Assembly: GCA_021324885.1 (NCBI GenBank)
Contig: JAJPIF010000001.1
Span: forward strand, 62,001 to 126,000
DNA from: Pseudomonadota bacterium
GTDB lineage: Bacteria; Desulfobacterota; Binatia; Binatales; Binataceae
Length of the DNA stretch: 64,000 bases
Direction of reading: 5' to 3'
Of the stretch, positions 46,501 through 56,000 are shown piece by piece. A program made the position numbers and the translations under genes. The notes under the pieces were generated by a model, which saw only the letters and a list, made by a program, of their open reading frames with translations, was not told the origin of the DNA and did no database searches. The first letter of the stretch is position 1, and each line of letters opens with the position of its first letter.

Positions 46501-48372
46501 GTTTTCGGCCAGACCGCTGCGCACCGCGCTCAATGCTTCCGCTAGCAGCGACGCGCCGGGATATTTATCCAGCGGGCGGCGGTCGTGCCCTTCGACCTCA
46601 AAGGTGAGCACAAAGGCGGGCTCGCGGCGCCCCTCGACGCGGGGCCGCAGTTCGTGGGCGTCCTCGGACAACACTCTGATGCCAAAGTTCTGCAACAGCG
46701 GCATCAGGTCGGAAAGCACGATCGGTTCGTGCGCCTGAAAAATTCTGATCTGCGCCGCGGCGCCGGCTGCGGATGGCGCGCAGACTTCGACCGACGCGCT
46801 GCCGCCGGCCAATGCCGCTTCGACCTGCTCGATATCGGCGATTGCGCGCTCGACGTCGGTGGTGGCCCGGTATTCCGCCGCAAAGGCGTCGCGGTAGCGG
46901 GCGGCCAGGTCTTCGCCGTGCGGCTCGCCGAATTTTTCGATCAGCTGTTCCTTGAGCCGATCGCTCCAGGTTCGTGTCAACGCGGCGATCTCAGCCTGCA
47001 GCGCCGGCACAATGGCGGGATTGGGTTTGGGCGCGGCGAAACAGAAATGCAGGTGCGCGCTATAACCTTCGCGCAATTCCAAATGATAATAGACCGGCCT
47101 GGCTGCCAGCCGCTGGGCCAGCAATTCCTGGATCTGCATCCGCACCTCGGAAGAGAAACGCTCGCGCGGCAGCAATACCATCACCACCACCATCCGGCGC
47201 TGCGCGTCGGGCAAAATCGTCACGCGCACGTCGGTATCGCCAAAGGAAGCAATGATGGCATCGAGTTCCTGGCGCAGTTCCTTGACCGAGGCGCGAAACA
47301 ATTCTTCCTTGGGCAGACTGTTGAACGCGGCGACCAGTTCCTTGTAGTCGTGCGACCCCGGCAGCAGACGTTCGTCGTCAAGCAGTTGACGCAGTTTGTC
47401 CCGCAGGATTGGCACGTGCTCGGCTTCTTCAACCGCGGCCTTGGAGCTGAACAGCCCCAGGAAACGGTCGAAAGCGACGGTGTGTCCGCCATTGCCGGTG
47501 CGGCGGATTAGGATATCGTCCATCGGTTCCACCCGGTGAACATGGGACTGGATGTGGCTTTTGCTGACGATCAGCAACGGTCCATGCGCCAGCATCTCGG
47601 GCTCGATCGATTCGATCGTGTCGAATTGCCGGCGCCCGTCTCCGCCCAGCTCCTCCCGCAAAATCCCGAGCGCGGATTTCTCGTCGCGCATGAAGGCCGG
47701 ATTACCCGCAGCAGGGGCGGCCGTATAGCGTTCGTAGCCCAAAAACAGAAAGCTGCCGTTGACCAGCCAGCGCAGGAACTCCCGCACCTCCACCAGCTCG
47801 CGGATCGGGGCGATCTCATCGCAAATCTGCAGCGCCCGCGCGGTCATTTTCGGATAGTCGCTGGTCGCCGCGAGCACCTCGCGCATCCGGCGCTCGATTT
47901 CCGCCGCCATATGCTGTGCTGCCGCAGGGTCCAGTTCGCTCTCGAAGATCGCCTCGACCACAGACTCGCGCGTTTCCCGCGCACTGTTCTCCTCAAACGA
48001 GATCAGGCGGCCTTCGCGGTCGCGCGCGGCGGTAAAAATCGGATGGAGCAGCGTGAGTACGCGCAGGTCGCTCTGATGCAGATAGCTGCGCCAGCTATCC
48101 ACGATAAACGGACAATCGGGCATCGCGGTCACAATCGCCGTCACGCGCTCTCCGCCGACCACGATCGTTGCGGCGCCGGCTTTGACCGGCTGCGCGCGGA
48201 TCGCGAAGAATTCAAAAGCGTCGCGCGCAATGCGCAGGCGCTCGGCCTGGGAGATTCGCGCTGCCAAATCCTCGGGCAGACGTTTGAACAGCCGCGCGGC
48301 GAAGACTTCGACGTGTCGCGATTGCTGCGCCTCCGGACCCGGTGCATTCTGCGGCGAGCTTGAATTAGTCAC
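43567..48372 (-). CDS. NAD-specific glutamate dehydrogenase, large (L-180/GdhB) class
   Basis: A 1,601-residue enzyme of the ~180-kDa class. The N-terminal ~700 residues are regulatory ACT/PAS-like domains; the catalytic centre (~760-1170) includes KTQTVKNAIIVPVGAKGGF, GIGDMSGDVFGNGLL and AAFDHRHIFLDPNPDPG; a helical C-terminal domain follows. It converts glutamate to 2-oxoglutarate and ammonium with NAD. Start GTG 48372, with AAGGGG upstream. It is monocistronic and convergent with the Nudix gene. Confidence 0.95.
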   Translation of the reverse strand: MTNSSSPQNAPGPEAQQSRHVEVFAARLFKRLPEDLAARISQAERLRIARDAFEFFAIRAQPVKAGAATIVVGGERVTAIVTAMPDCPFIVDSWRSYLHQSDLRVLTLLHPIFTAARDREGRLISFEENSARETRESVVEAIFESELDPAAAQHMAAEIERRMREVLAATSDYPKMTARALQICDEIAPIRELVEVREFLRWLVNGSFLFLGYERYTAAPAAGNPAFMRDEKSALGILREELGGDGRRQFDTIESIEPEMLAHGPLLIVSKSHIQSHVHRVEPMDDILIRRTGNGGHTVAFDRFLGLFSSKAAVEEAEHVPILRDKLRQLLDDERLLPGSHDYKELVAAFNSLPKEELFRASVKELRQELDAIIASFGDTDVRVTILPDAQRRMVVVMVLLPRERFSSEVRMQIQELLAQRLAARPVYYHLELREGYSAHLHFCFAAPKPNPAIVPALQAEIAALTRTWSDRLKEQLIEKFGEPHGEDLAARYRDAFAAEYRATTDVERAIADIEQVEAALAGGSASVEVCAPSAAGAAAQIRIFQAHEPIVLSDLMPLLQNFGIRVLSEDAHELRPRVEGRREPAFVLTFEVEGHDRRPLDKYPGASLLAEALSAVRSGLAENDPLNTLTLTAALGWRETALLRAYLAAAFQMKLAPSRPALRRVFLAYPNLARQLVDYFIARTHPERDTAAAELERMKSAYVEALRAVDNINDDRIARRILAMVEATVRTNYFQPLSHPVPRIVLKFESGRIPDLPEVAPLYEIHVDTPRMQGCHLRAGKIARGGIRWSDRLDDFRTEILDLMKTQTVKNAIIVPVGAKGGFILKATGGNFSQQDVIDAYNTLIGSMLDLTDNIVDGHVAHPPRVKVLDDDGPYLVVAADKGTAVFSDIANDLAQERGFWLGDAFASGGTHGYDHKKLGITARGAWESAKRHLREMGRDLEHGAPATMVGIGDMSGDVFGNGLLQSANIKLVAAFDHRHIFLDPNPDPGRSFAERKRLFELPQSQWSDYDPAVISAGGGVFRRGQKIIPLSPQVRAALKVEADQLDSDSLIRAILSADVDMLYNGGIGTYVRASDETDAQVGDHANDTCRITAAELRAKIVVEGGNLGLTQKARIEYALRGGRINTDAIDNSAGVDLSDHEVNLKILLAPALKRGTVSFAQRNAALQDVADEVAGQVLRDNRDQVLLLSLEQVRSRADTSVFREHMTAIEQRGLFRRDEQALPTPEALAQRHTRFPGLTRPELAVVVAYTKLDLSDRLQRSALVDDSYLVERYLRSYFPSSIVQRFGEEVPHHRLRRELVATRLVNELVDTMGATFVFGLTRDFEVSTEEVVRAWLIASDCIGLRAAFEGIKARGNELLLEAEMQALTALWRAALGATRVVLRGRSEPASLGQATSNMHPAFAELAARFEDFLAGGERQRFEQYYRELRIAGLTEADAHQLARLDFADHLIEIIHIGQELDLPPERVAAVFFALAEAIDFALLEKAIRAVDTTDRWERRAAQELDEGLRAARLRLTRAILADYKEDERAEILRRLSLMKPERLQHVQQLLAEVRGLPAIALAPLLVAVRSVIMLSLPEEPSSGANGSGHQPAAELLPRN

Positions 48373-48449
48373 GCCATGAGCCCCTTTCTCTTAAAGGCGC
48401 GGATTCGCGGTAGCGCGCTCCGCGCCTCAGCCGTGACTATAATAGAAGG

Positions 48450-49766
48450 ATGAGCCGTGATGGCGCTACGCTGCGCGTATCCGCAAAAGCCGGGTCCAAG
48501 CGGACGCGCCCGACCAGCGAGCTCGAGGTTGAGATCGAGGATCTGACGCTCGGACCCTGGGGCATCGGCCATATCGACGGTAAGGCGGTGATGGTACCCA
48601 ACAGCGCGCCCGGCGACGTGTTGCGCGTTTCGATCACCGAAAGTCGCCGCGACTATTTGCTCGCGCGTCTGAACAGCGTGCGCGCCGGCGGTCCTGCGCG
48701 TCGCGCCGCCCCCTGCGCTTTCCTGCCGCGATGCGGCGGATGTGATTGGCAGCATATCGATTATTCACAACAGGTGGCGGCGAAGGGCCGCCTGATTGCC
48801 GCCGAACTCAACCGCGCCCTGGGGCTGGAGCTTGATCCTGTCGGACTGGTGATTCCCGCCCCGAAGGAGTTCGCTTACCGCTCCCGCGTCCGTCTCAAGG
48901 TGCGCGGCGGCTCGGTGGGATTCTTCGAAACGGCCAGCAACCGTTTGGTCGAAGTCGATCGATGCCTGATCGCTGACGATGAATTGAGTTTCGAGCCCGC
49001 CCGTCGCCTGGCGCGCGTCTTAATCGGCCGGTGCGAAGAAATCGAAATCGTCAAGGCGTCCGACCGCCAGGTTCTGGTGGTTTATCTTCGCGGGCGTATC
49101 CAGTCAGCCGATGAAACCAAAGCCAGCGAAGCGATGGCGGGCGGAGAGAGGATAGCGGGGATTATCCTGCGCGGCGCGGGCAGCCGCGTTACGCTCGGCG
49201 AGGTTGCGGCAACGGTTGAGCTGGAGGCGGGAATGACTGTGCGGGCCGACGCGGACGCCTTCAGCCAGGTTAATCATACCTGCAACCGCCGATTGATCGC
49301 TTCGGTGATGGAGCAGGCGGCAATCGATCCGGGCGTCCAGGTGCTTGACCTTTTTTGTGGAGGGGGTAATTTCAGCCTGCCTGCGGCCAGACGTGGCGCG
49401 CGGGTCCTGGGGGTCGATGCGGATCCGATTGCGATTACCGCAGCGCAGCGCAGCGCGGCGCAACTCGGGCTTGAGCAAGCGCGCTTTGTCGCGATGCAGG
49501 CGCAGGAGATGGCGCCGTTCCTGCTCCGGGCGGGTCATCGGCCGCAGGTCATCATCCTCGATCCGCCGCGCAGCGGAGCCCGGGAGTTGATGAAGATGAT
49601 CGGGGCCCTACAAGCGGCACGTATCGTGTATGTCTCGTGCAATGTAGCGACGCTGGCGCGTGATTTGCGGATGCTGCGCGGCAGCGGTTACGCCGTGGCG
49701 TCGGTCAAAGGCTTTGATTTCTTTCCCAACACCCATCACTGCGAAGTTTTGGCGCTATTGACTTGA
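48450..49766 (+). CDS. TrmA/RumA-type (uracil-5-)-methyltransferase
   Basis: A 438-residue protein. An N-terminal TRAM domain (LEVEIEDLTLGPWGIGHIDG) is followed by the iron-sulfur cysteines CAFLPRCGGCDW. The SAM domain has VLDLFCGGGNFSLPAARRG and ILDPPRSGAR, and the nucleophilic cysteine is in YVSCNVATLARDL. It methylates a specific uridine, probably in 23S rRNA (RlmD/RlmCD-like); the exact site is inferred. Divergent from the GDH gene across 77 bp. Confidence 0.92.
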   Translation: MSRDGATLRVSAKAGSKRTRPTSELEVEIEDLTLGPWGIGHIDGKAVMVPNSAPGDVLRVSITESRRDYLLARLNSVRAGGPARRAAPCAFLPRCGGCDWQHIDYSQQVAAKGRLIAAELNRALGLELDPVGLVIPAPKEFAYRSRVRLKVRGGSVGFFETASNRLVEVDRCLIADDELSFEPARRLARVLIGRCEEIEIVKASDRQVLVVYLRGRIQSADETKASEAMAGGERIAGIILRGAGSRVTLGEVAATVELEAGMTVRADADAFSQVNHTCNRRLIASVMEQAAIDPGVQVLDLFCGGGNFSLPAARRGARVLGVDADPIAITAAQRSAAQLGLEQARFVAMQAQEMAPFLLRAGHRPQVIILDPPRSGARELMKMIGALQAARIVYVSCNVATLARDLRMLRGSGYAVASVKGFDFFPNTHHCEVLALLT

Positions 49767-49833
49767 AACGACGGCGGCTCATATTGTTACCATTAAGCTG
49801 AAGGTCCCGCCTCGGCGAGTTTAAGGCTGTCAG

Positions 49834-50079
49834 ATGGCCAAGCAAGAGAAATCTCCTCGACCAAAAATCACTATCATTCCAGGCCGCGGGGTCGCTCAGA
49901 CCATCAACTATCTCCTCGAAGACCGCGACGATCTCGAATGGATAATCGCGGTGGGCCGGACCAAGAACGGCGAGCTCTTCTTCTATGATACCGGGGGAGA
50001 CATCGTCGAGGACCTTGGCACGCTCGAATACCTGAAGTCACGTATCGTCAGGGCCCATTTCGGTGACGAGTACGAATAA
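49834..50079 (+). CDS. Small conserved-looking protein, unknown
   Basis: An 81-residue protein starting MAKQEKSPRPKI with AAGG upstream. The rest is compact alpha/beta: VAQTINYLLEDRDDLEWIIAVGRTKNGELFFYDTG, ending in an acidic EYE. No TM segment, cysteine or known motif. Codon use fits the neighbours and the frame is well defined, so it is likely real. Possibly co-transcribed with the methyltransferase 67 bp upstream. Function unknown. Confidence 0.65.
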   Translation: MAKQEKSPRPKITIIPGRGVAQTINYLLEDRDDLEWIIAVGRTKNGELFFYDTGGDIVEDLGTLEYLKSRIVRAHFGDEYE

Positions 50080-50111
50080 AAGCGTCACCAGCCACTGTAA
50101 CCCCGCTCGCC

Positions 50112-50540
50112 CTAAAAGCCCTGTTCGATCGCCTCACGCGGCGCCCGCGCGTAGATAACTCCGTTTTCGACCTCAAGCGGAATCCGAAACAGAAACTTGC
50201 CGCATGTTCCCGCCGGTCCGGCCAGGCATTCCCCGGTTCTGGGTTCATAGAGCGCGCCATGGGTCTGGCACATCAGGTAGCGGCCTTTCTCCTCGAAAAA
50301 GTGATTGTCGACCCAGTCCATGGCGATCGGAATATGACGGCAGCGGTTTACGTAGGCGCGCAGTTCGCCGCCGAAGTTGACGACAAAGCATTCCTCGTCG
50401 ATGCCGCCAATCGGCAGCATGAACTTGCGGGACTGGCCCGGCGCGATCTCCTCCGCGCGCGCGACCACGAATCGCGGGGCGCTCTCATGCCTGCTTTTGC
50501 CGGCTCCCGGCCGGGAATTCTTACGCGGCGGCGCGGCCAT
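50112..50540 (-). CDS. Rieske-type [2Fe-2S] ferredoxin
   Basis: A 142-residue protein from ATG 50540. The cluster ligands are RCRHIP (Cys-x-His) and MCQTHGALYEP (Cys-x2-His), with the second box ending in a GALYEP turn as in soluble Rieske ferredoxins. The C-terminal helix EAIEQGF follows. It is a soluble electron carrier or the ferredoxin part of an oxygenase; no oxygenase lies nearby. A TATAAT at 50550-50555 places the transcript start almost at the ATG, suggesting leaderless translation. Confidence 0.88.
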   Translation of the reverse strand: MAAPPRKNSRPGAGKSRHESAPRFVVARAEEIAPGQSRKFMLPIGGIDEECFVVNFGGELRAYVNRCRHIPIAMDWVDNHFFEEKGRYLMCQTHGALYEPRTGECLAGPAGTCGKFLFRIPLEVENGVIYARAPREAIEQGF

Positions 50541-50549
50541 CGAAGATAC

Positions 50550-50555
50550 ATTATA
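50550..50555 (-). promoter_or_regulatory. -10 element (TATAAT) of the Rieske gene
   Basis: A perfect TATAAT on the minus strand ends 9 bases before ATG 50540. Transcription would start 2-3 bases before the start codon, giving a leaderless mRNA; no Shine-Dalgarno is present. No clear -35 was found. Confidence 0.4.
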
Positions 50556-50637
50556 ACATCCGCAAGGACCTGATTGTGCCTTGCCGCAGTCTGGCAGAGG
50601 CCGTAGCATCGGTAAATGCGGCCTGTATGCCGCCGCG

Positions 50638-51876
50638 ATGGCGCCAATGGAGAATCCCAGAATTCGCCCGGTTGAGGCTTTTCCGGTTGAACACGAGGGT
50701 CAAACGATGATCTGCCTGCGGGATCCGATGGCGATTGCGCCGCAGCCGATCCTGCTCGGGATCGGAGGTTACTTTCTAATCACCTTGTTTGACGGAAAGC
50801 ACTCGCTGCCGGAGCTTCGGGAGGCTTACTCGCGCCAATTCGGTAAAGTGCTGGCCGCCGGAAAAATCGAGGAATTGATCGCGGCTCTGGATCAGGCGGG
50901 TTATCTGGACAGCCCGAATTTCGCCGCGCGCCGCGCCGCTATTCTCGATCAGTTCAACGCCAGCAGCGAGCGTCCCGCTATTCACGCCGGTCTTTGCTAC
51001 GAGGGAGACGCGCGCAAGCTGCGCGAAGAACTGGCTGCCTTCTTCGATCCTCCCCAGGGTCCCGGACGCAGCCCGCGAAACCGCAACCATGCGGCGCCCG
51101 CCGGTTTGATCGCGCCGCATATCGATCCGCGCCGCGGCGGCCCGGCCTATGCTCACGCATATTACGAATTGATGGGATGCGAGCCGCCGGAGCTTTTCAT
51201 AATTCTGGGAACCTCGCACTACGGCGCCGGGCCGGAACTGTTCACCGCCACCATGAAGAATTACGTGACGCCCCTGGGCGTGGTCGAGACGGATCGAGAT
51301 TTCGTTGCGCGCCTCGCAAAACGCTACACTGGCGGCGATCTCTTTGCCGACGAGCTGCTCCATCGCAACGAGCATTCGATCGAATTCCAGGCGTTGTTTC
51401 TGTCATGGGCACTTGGAACGCGCGGCTACAAGGTGGTTCCAATTCTGGTTAGTTCCTTTCATGAAATGGTAGCGGCGGGAAGGATGCCCGCTGACGATCC
51501 GCGCGTCGGGTCCTTCATTGAAGCGATGCGTGCGGAACTGGCCGCGCAATCGCGTCCCGCATGCATCATCGCGGGAGTGGATTTCGCCCACGTCGGACGT
51601 AAATTCGGCGACGATCGCGCGGCCGACGACGAGTTCGTCAAATGGGTCGAGCGGGAGGACCGCGACCTGATCGGGAACATCGTGCGCGGCGACCCCGAGG
51701 GCTTCTTCCATGCGATCGACAAGGACAAGGATCGCCGGCGAATCTGCGGACTTTCACCGATGTACACGCAGCTGGAACTGCTGCGTGGACGGCGCGGACG
51801 CCTGCTCAAGTACGACGTCGCGATGGAGCCGCCAACCCAGTCCGCGGTGACTTTTGCCAGTCTCCTGATCGAGTAG
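50638..51876 (+). CDS. AmmeMemoRadiSam system protein B (Memo-like) with N-terminal winged-helix domain
   Basis: A 412-residue protein. The N-terminal ~110 residues (YFLITLFDGKHSLPELREAY and AALDQAGYL) look like a PqqD/peptide-recognition-type winged helix. The C-terminal Memo fold has APHIDPRRGGPAYAHAYYEL, ILGTSHYG and ACIIAGVDFAHVG with the metal-binding His/Asp residues. Family function is uncertain (possibly radical-SAM-linked); partners A and the radical-SAM subunit are not in the window. Start ATG 50638 or 50647. Confidence 0.85.
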   Translation: MAPMENPRIRPVEAFPVEHEGQTMICLRDPMAIAPQPILLGIGGYFLITLFDGKHSLPELREAYSRQFGKVLAAGKIEELIAALDQAGYLDSPNFAARRAAILDQFNASSERPAIHAGLCYEGDARKLREELAAFFDPPQGPGRSPRNRNHAAPAGLIAPHIDPRRGGPAYAHAYYELMGCEPPELFIILGTSHYGAGPELFTATMKNYVTPLGVVETDRDFVARLAKRYTGGDLFADELLHRNEHSIEFQALFLSWALGTRGYKVVPILVSSFHEMVAAGRMPADDPRVGSFIEAMRAELAAQSRPACIIAGVDFAHVGRKFGDDRAADDEFVKWVEREDRDLIGNIVRGDPEGFFHAIDKDKDRRRICGLSPMYTQLELLRGRRGRLLKYDVAMEPPTQSAVTFASLLIE

Positions 51877-52032
51877 TCGGCGCCGGGCTGGGGTTTTGAC
51901 CTCGAAATCCCAAACAGTGATAATCTCCCCGGTGATCCGGCAGGCGGCGCTGGATGGGCGGGAGACGTATCGCAGACCCGTCTTCGGGCAGGTTGGAATT
52001 GCGACATTTTTGCTGCGGGAAAGTTTTTGAAA

Positions 52033-52602
52033 ATGACTCGACAGGCATCAATCGTCCACAACATCCCCGGCCGCATGCGAATCAGAATTCCGTCGGCCAA
52101 AGCTGACCCCAACTTTCTCGAGCAGGCGCGCGTCGCCCTGGCTGCCTTGCCCAATGTGGTGGAAGTAACGTCGAACCCTCTGACCGGCAGTCTTTTGGTG
52201 GTGTACTCTCCGGCTTCTCAGCGCGATTTTGAAGGCGCGTTGAAGATGGGCAATGGCAGTCCGCTGCCCTTTGACCTGCACAAGGCCGGGAACCCGCAAT
52301 CCGCCCCCAGGCGCACAAGCCGCCGGCATCGCAAATCTGAATTTGCGCGCATGGTGACGGACTTCTTGAGCGCAATGGACGACGCCATCAGAGAGAACAC
52401 CGACAATGTACTTGATCTGAAAACGCTGGTGCCGCTGGTGCTGGCCGGGCTGGGTTTCACGTATGTCAGAACCGCAAAAGGAACTCCGGTCTGGCTGACG
52501 TTGATGATCTTCGCCTTCACCTCTTTCATGGCATTGCAGGCCGGCGCCGAACCCGCAGCCGCTGTAGAGAGTGAGATGTTGGCCGAGGAGATAGTTGGCT
52601 GA
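52033..52602 (+). CDS. HMA-like domain protein without CxxC, with two TM helices
   Basis: A 189-residue protein from ATG 52033. Residues ~1-65 have a ferredoxin-like HMA fold (NIPGRMRIRIP through LTGSLLVVYS) lacking the metal-binding cysteines. Two C-terminal hydrophobic segments (LVPLVLAGLGFTYV and LTLMIFAFTSFMALQAG) anchor it. The N-terminus of the P-ATPase at 53030-56074 has a matching domain (VPGRARFKVP, LTGNVLVIF), so the two are probably functionally linked. Confidence 0.75.
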   Translation: MTRQASIVHNIPGRMRIRIPSAKADPNFLEQARVALAALPNVVEVTSNPLTGSLLVVYSPASQRDFEGALKMGNGSPLPFDLHKAGNPQSAPRRTSRRHRKSEFARMVTDFLSAMDDAIRENTDNVLDLKTLVPLVLAGLGFTYVRTAKGTPVWLTLMIFAFTSFMALQAGAEPAAAVESEMLAEEIVG

Positions 52603-52949
52603 ACGGCGCTTTGACCCGCGTTTGGCTCATCTGAAAGAGATCAAAAGTATACCAGCGGTTTTCCAAGCCGTCCCACGTTCGCTGTCTGCCTTGCGGACGC
52701 GGTCTTGCGCCCGCAGGGCTGAAAGCGTCAGCGGGCCGTGTACCCGCCTGCGTGCGCTGACCACCAGCGTCACTGCCGAACCGCTAGAGTGAACGGCCGG
52801 GGTTGCGCCGGCCAAGCCTGAGCGGGAAGGCGTCGATGTGCGTTTGCTTGATTTAGCGACATAGTCGCGCGTTCGTAACACTGCGGTATTGTTCAGCGGC
52901 TAATCTCAGTTTGTTTTAAGCGGCGCACTGGCGCTTCGGAGGAAAACCA
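52603..52949. other. Intergenic region upstream of the microprotein
   Basis: These 347 bp show no convincing protein frame; a minus frame at 52627-52881 is Ser/Arg-rich and has no ribosome site. Its right end holds the strong Shine-Dalgarno GGAGG at 52938-52942 that serves the microprotein. No RNA fold was recognised. Confidence 0.4.
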
Positions 52950-53033
52950 ATGTTCGTGTCTATCCTGTTGGGGGTAATGGAGATGCTCCTGACCCGAATC
53001 CTGATATCGCTGGTGGAATCAATCCTGCTTTAG
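52950..53033 (+). CDS. 27-residue hydrophobic microprotein
   Basis: ATG 52950 follows GGAGGAAAACCA, a near-perfect ribosome site, and the frame runs to TAG 53031-53033. The peptide is a single amphipathic-to-hydrophobic helix (starts MFVSILLGVMEMLL, ends LVESILL), with one Arg, one Thr and two Glu. It ends tail-to-tail with the P-ATPase, overlapping its stop region by 4 bp. It resembles small membrane regulators in size and composition, but no homologue can be named. Confidence 0.6.
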   Translation: MFVSILLGVMEMLLTRILISLVESILL

Positions 53034-56000
53034 CTGATAATGCGGCCGTTGGGTGCGGGCGGCGACGAAAAATGTTTCGCCCATTCGTTGATCAGCATCG
53101 GGAGCGTGGCGCCTGCCGTGATTGCCAGGCCGTCGGCAAGATTGACTGCAGTAATCCCGAGCAGACGGCGCAACGCCGGCACCATGAATACCGCCCCTTG
53201 CAGAACCAGAGATCCCACCACGGCAAGCGTCAGGTAAGGATTGGATTGGCGCCCGGCGAGTTCGATGAAACTGCGACTTTCTGACCGCGAAGGGAGCGCA
53301 TGAAGGACTTGTCCGCCAACCAGCGCGGTGAATCCCAGGGTGCGCGCACGCGGTCCTCGGCCGTACACCGCGCCGCCATAGGCGTATGCTCCCAAAGCTC
53401 CCGCCGCCAACGTCAGCGATTCAAAACCAATCCGCCGGAGATCGCCAGGCCGTATTATGGGCTCGCCCGGATCGCGCGGCGGCTGATCCAGCAGTCCGGG
53501 TTCAGGCGGCTCCAGCGCCAAGGCCAGCCCGAGCGAGGTGTCGGAAACCAGATTAATCCAAAGCAGTTGAATCGCAGACAACGGTTGTCCCAAGCCGGCA
53601 GCCATCGCCGCGATCGTCATTATCACCTCGCTGAAGTTGGTCGAAAGCAAAAAGTGGACGGCTTTGCGGATGTTCTTGTAAGTGGTTCTTCCCTGCCCGA
53701 CTGCCACCAGCATCGTTTCAAGTTTGTCGTCCTCAAGTACAACATCAGCCACCTCGCGCGCGACGTCGGTGCCGGCTGTGCCCATCGCAATGCCAATGTC
53801 GGCCGCTTTCAGCGCCGGACTGTCGTTGACGCCGTCGCCGGTCATCGCCACGACCTTGCCCGCCCGCTGCAAGGCCCGCACGATTTGAAGCTTGCAACCG
53901 GGACTTACCCGCGCAAACACATCGACCCGCTGCGCCAGACCTCTGAGAACGTCAGGATCGAGATCGGCCAGTTGCGCGGAATCGACTATTTCCAGCGAAC
54001 CATTGCGGCTTAAGTTCAATTCATTGCCGATAGCGTATGCCGTCGGGCTCTGATCGCCGGTGATCATGACGGTGTCGATGCCGGCGCGGTGAAACCCCTG
54101 GATCGCTTCGGCCACTCCATCGCGAACCGGATCGGCCAAACCTACCAGACCCAGCCATATCAGATCATCGTGGTGGTCGCCGCGGACCGGTTCGATCTGG
54201 TCCTCGCGAAACGCGCATCCCAGCACACGCAGCGATTTGCCGGCCATCGCCTCGTTTTCGACCTCGATCGCGCGGCGATCGTCATCCATCAACTCGACGA
54301 TATTTCCGTCTTTGAGTTGGTACGCGCACATTGCCAACACCTGCTCGGGGCTGCCTTTGACCGCGGTAACAAAGGAGGGCGGCGCAGCGGTCCGGCGATG
54401 CAGCGTGCTCATGAAACTGCGGTCCTCCGATCGCAGCGTCACGCTGAGAACCGGCAGGCTGTCACGCAGTTGAACGATGTCCAGGTTCGCGCCGAGGGCG
54501 AGGTCGACCAGGGCATTCTCGGTTGGCGAACCGATCAGTCTGAAAGCGCCGCTCTGCCGGTCGATCAGCGTCTCGCTGCACAGGACGCCGGTTTCGAGCA
54601 GCCGTCTGACTTCGAGCGGGAGTTCGGAGCCGGCGAGCGGGCGGACGTTTTCCCAAAACGCCTGGTGTTTGATTTCAAACCTTCTGCCTCCCGCGTACAC
54701 CTCCACCACCGACATCCGGTTCAACGTCAGAGTACCGGTCTTGTCCAGGCAAATGGTGCTTACGCAGCCCAGGGTTTCGACTGCGTCCAGCCGGCGGATC
54801 AAAACGTGCTCGCGGCGCATGCGGGCGATTCCCAGGGCCAGAATCGTAGTGGCAATGGCGGGCAGCCCTTCGGGAACCGCGGAGACCGCCAGCGCGATCG
54901 ATGTCTGAAGCATCTGGATCGTCCCATAGCCGCGCAGCAGACCGATTGCGAACAACCCGAAGCAGGCGCCGCCGACCAGAATCGCGAGCTGCCGCCCCAT
55001 GCGGTCGAGCTGCTGCTGCATCGGAGTGCGTGGCGCGTGCGCCTGGCTGGCAACCAATTGAATCTGGCCGATTTCGGTAAACCGTCCGGTCGCTACCACC
55101 GCCGCCAGACCCTGCCCACCGGTGACCAGCGTGCCCATGTAAACCATGTTGACGCGATCGCCCAAAGGCGGATTGGCGCCATGCAAGGGATGGATGGTTT
55201 TCGTGACGGGCATGCTCTCGCCAGTCAGCGTTGATTCGTCCACGGTCAGGCGATCGGTTTGCACGAGCCGGCTGTCGGCGGCGACGTAACTGCCGGGGCG
55301 CAGCACCAAAATGTCGCCAACCGTCACACGGTAGGCGGGGATTTCTCGCAACTTGCCTCCCCTGACCACCACGGCTGACCGCCTGGCTACTTTTTTCAGC
55401 GAATCGATCGTTCGTTCGGACTGGCTTTCAGTCGCGTAGCCGATCGCGGCGTTGAGCGCCACGACGCCCAGAATTATCGCCGCGTCCGCCGCTCCGGCGG
55501 TCAGTATCGAAATCGCGCTGGCGCCGATCAGCAGCATGATCGGGGTGGAAGTCAACTGATCGAGCAAAATCGCCAGTTGCGATCTGGTGGCCGACCACGG
55601 CAGGAGGTTGGGTCCATGCAGCTTGAGCCTGCGGGCGGCGGTCGCGGAATCAAGCCCGGCTCGCAGCGACGTGCCCAGGCGCGCCAGCACCTCGTCAGCG
55701 CTCATCTTGTGCCAGGCTTCGGCTTGTTCCCGATTGGAGACTTGGGCCGGGCGTCGCTTAATCCCGGCAGGAGCTACGCCATTGCGCCTGGCGGCAGGCG
55801 TGGCGAAACCATCGATGGCCTGACCAATAAACCCGGCGATCTGTTCAGTGGAATAAGAACTGTCGAAAATGACCAGCACGTTCCCGGTCAACTCGCTGGC
55901 GCTGACGCGTCTAATGCCGTCAAGCGCAGCGAGCCTGCTTTCCAAAATCCGTTTCATGAAGGGTGAACGATGCAGACCGGGGACTTTGAAACGGGCGCGT

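Noticed and set aside
52627-52881. 84-codon minus-strand frame
   Set aside because: Ser/Arg/Ala-rich, no ribosome site, no conserved-looking motif.
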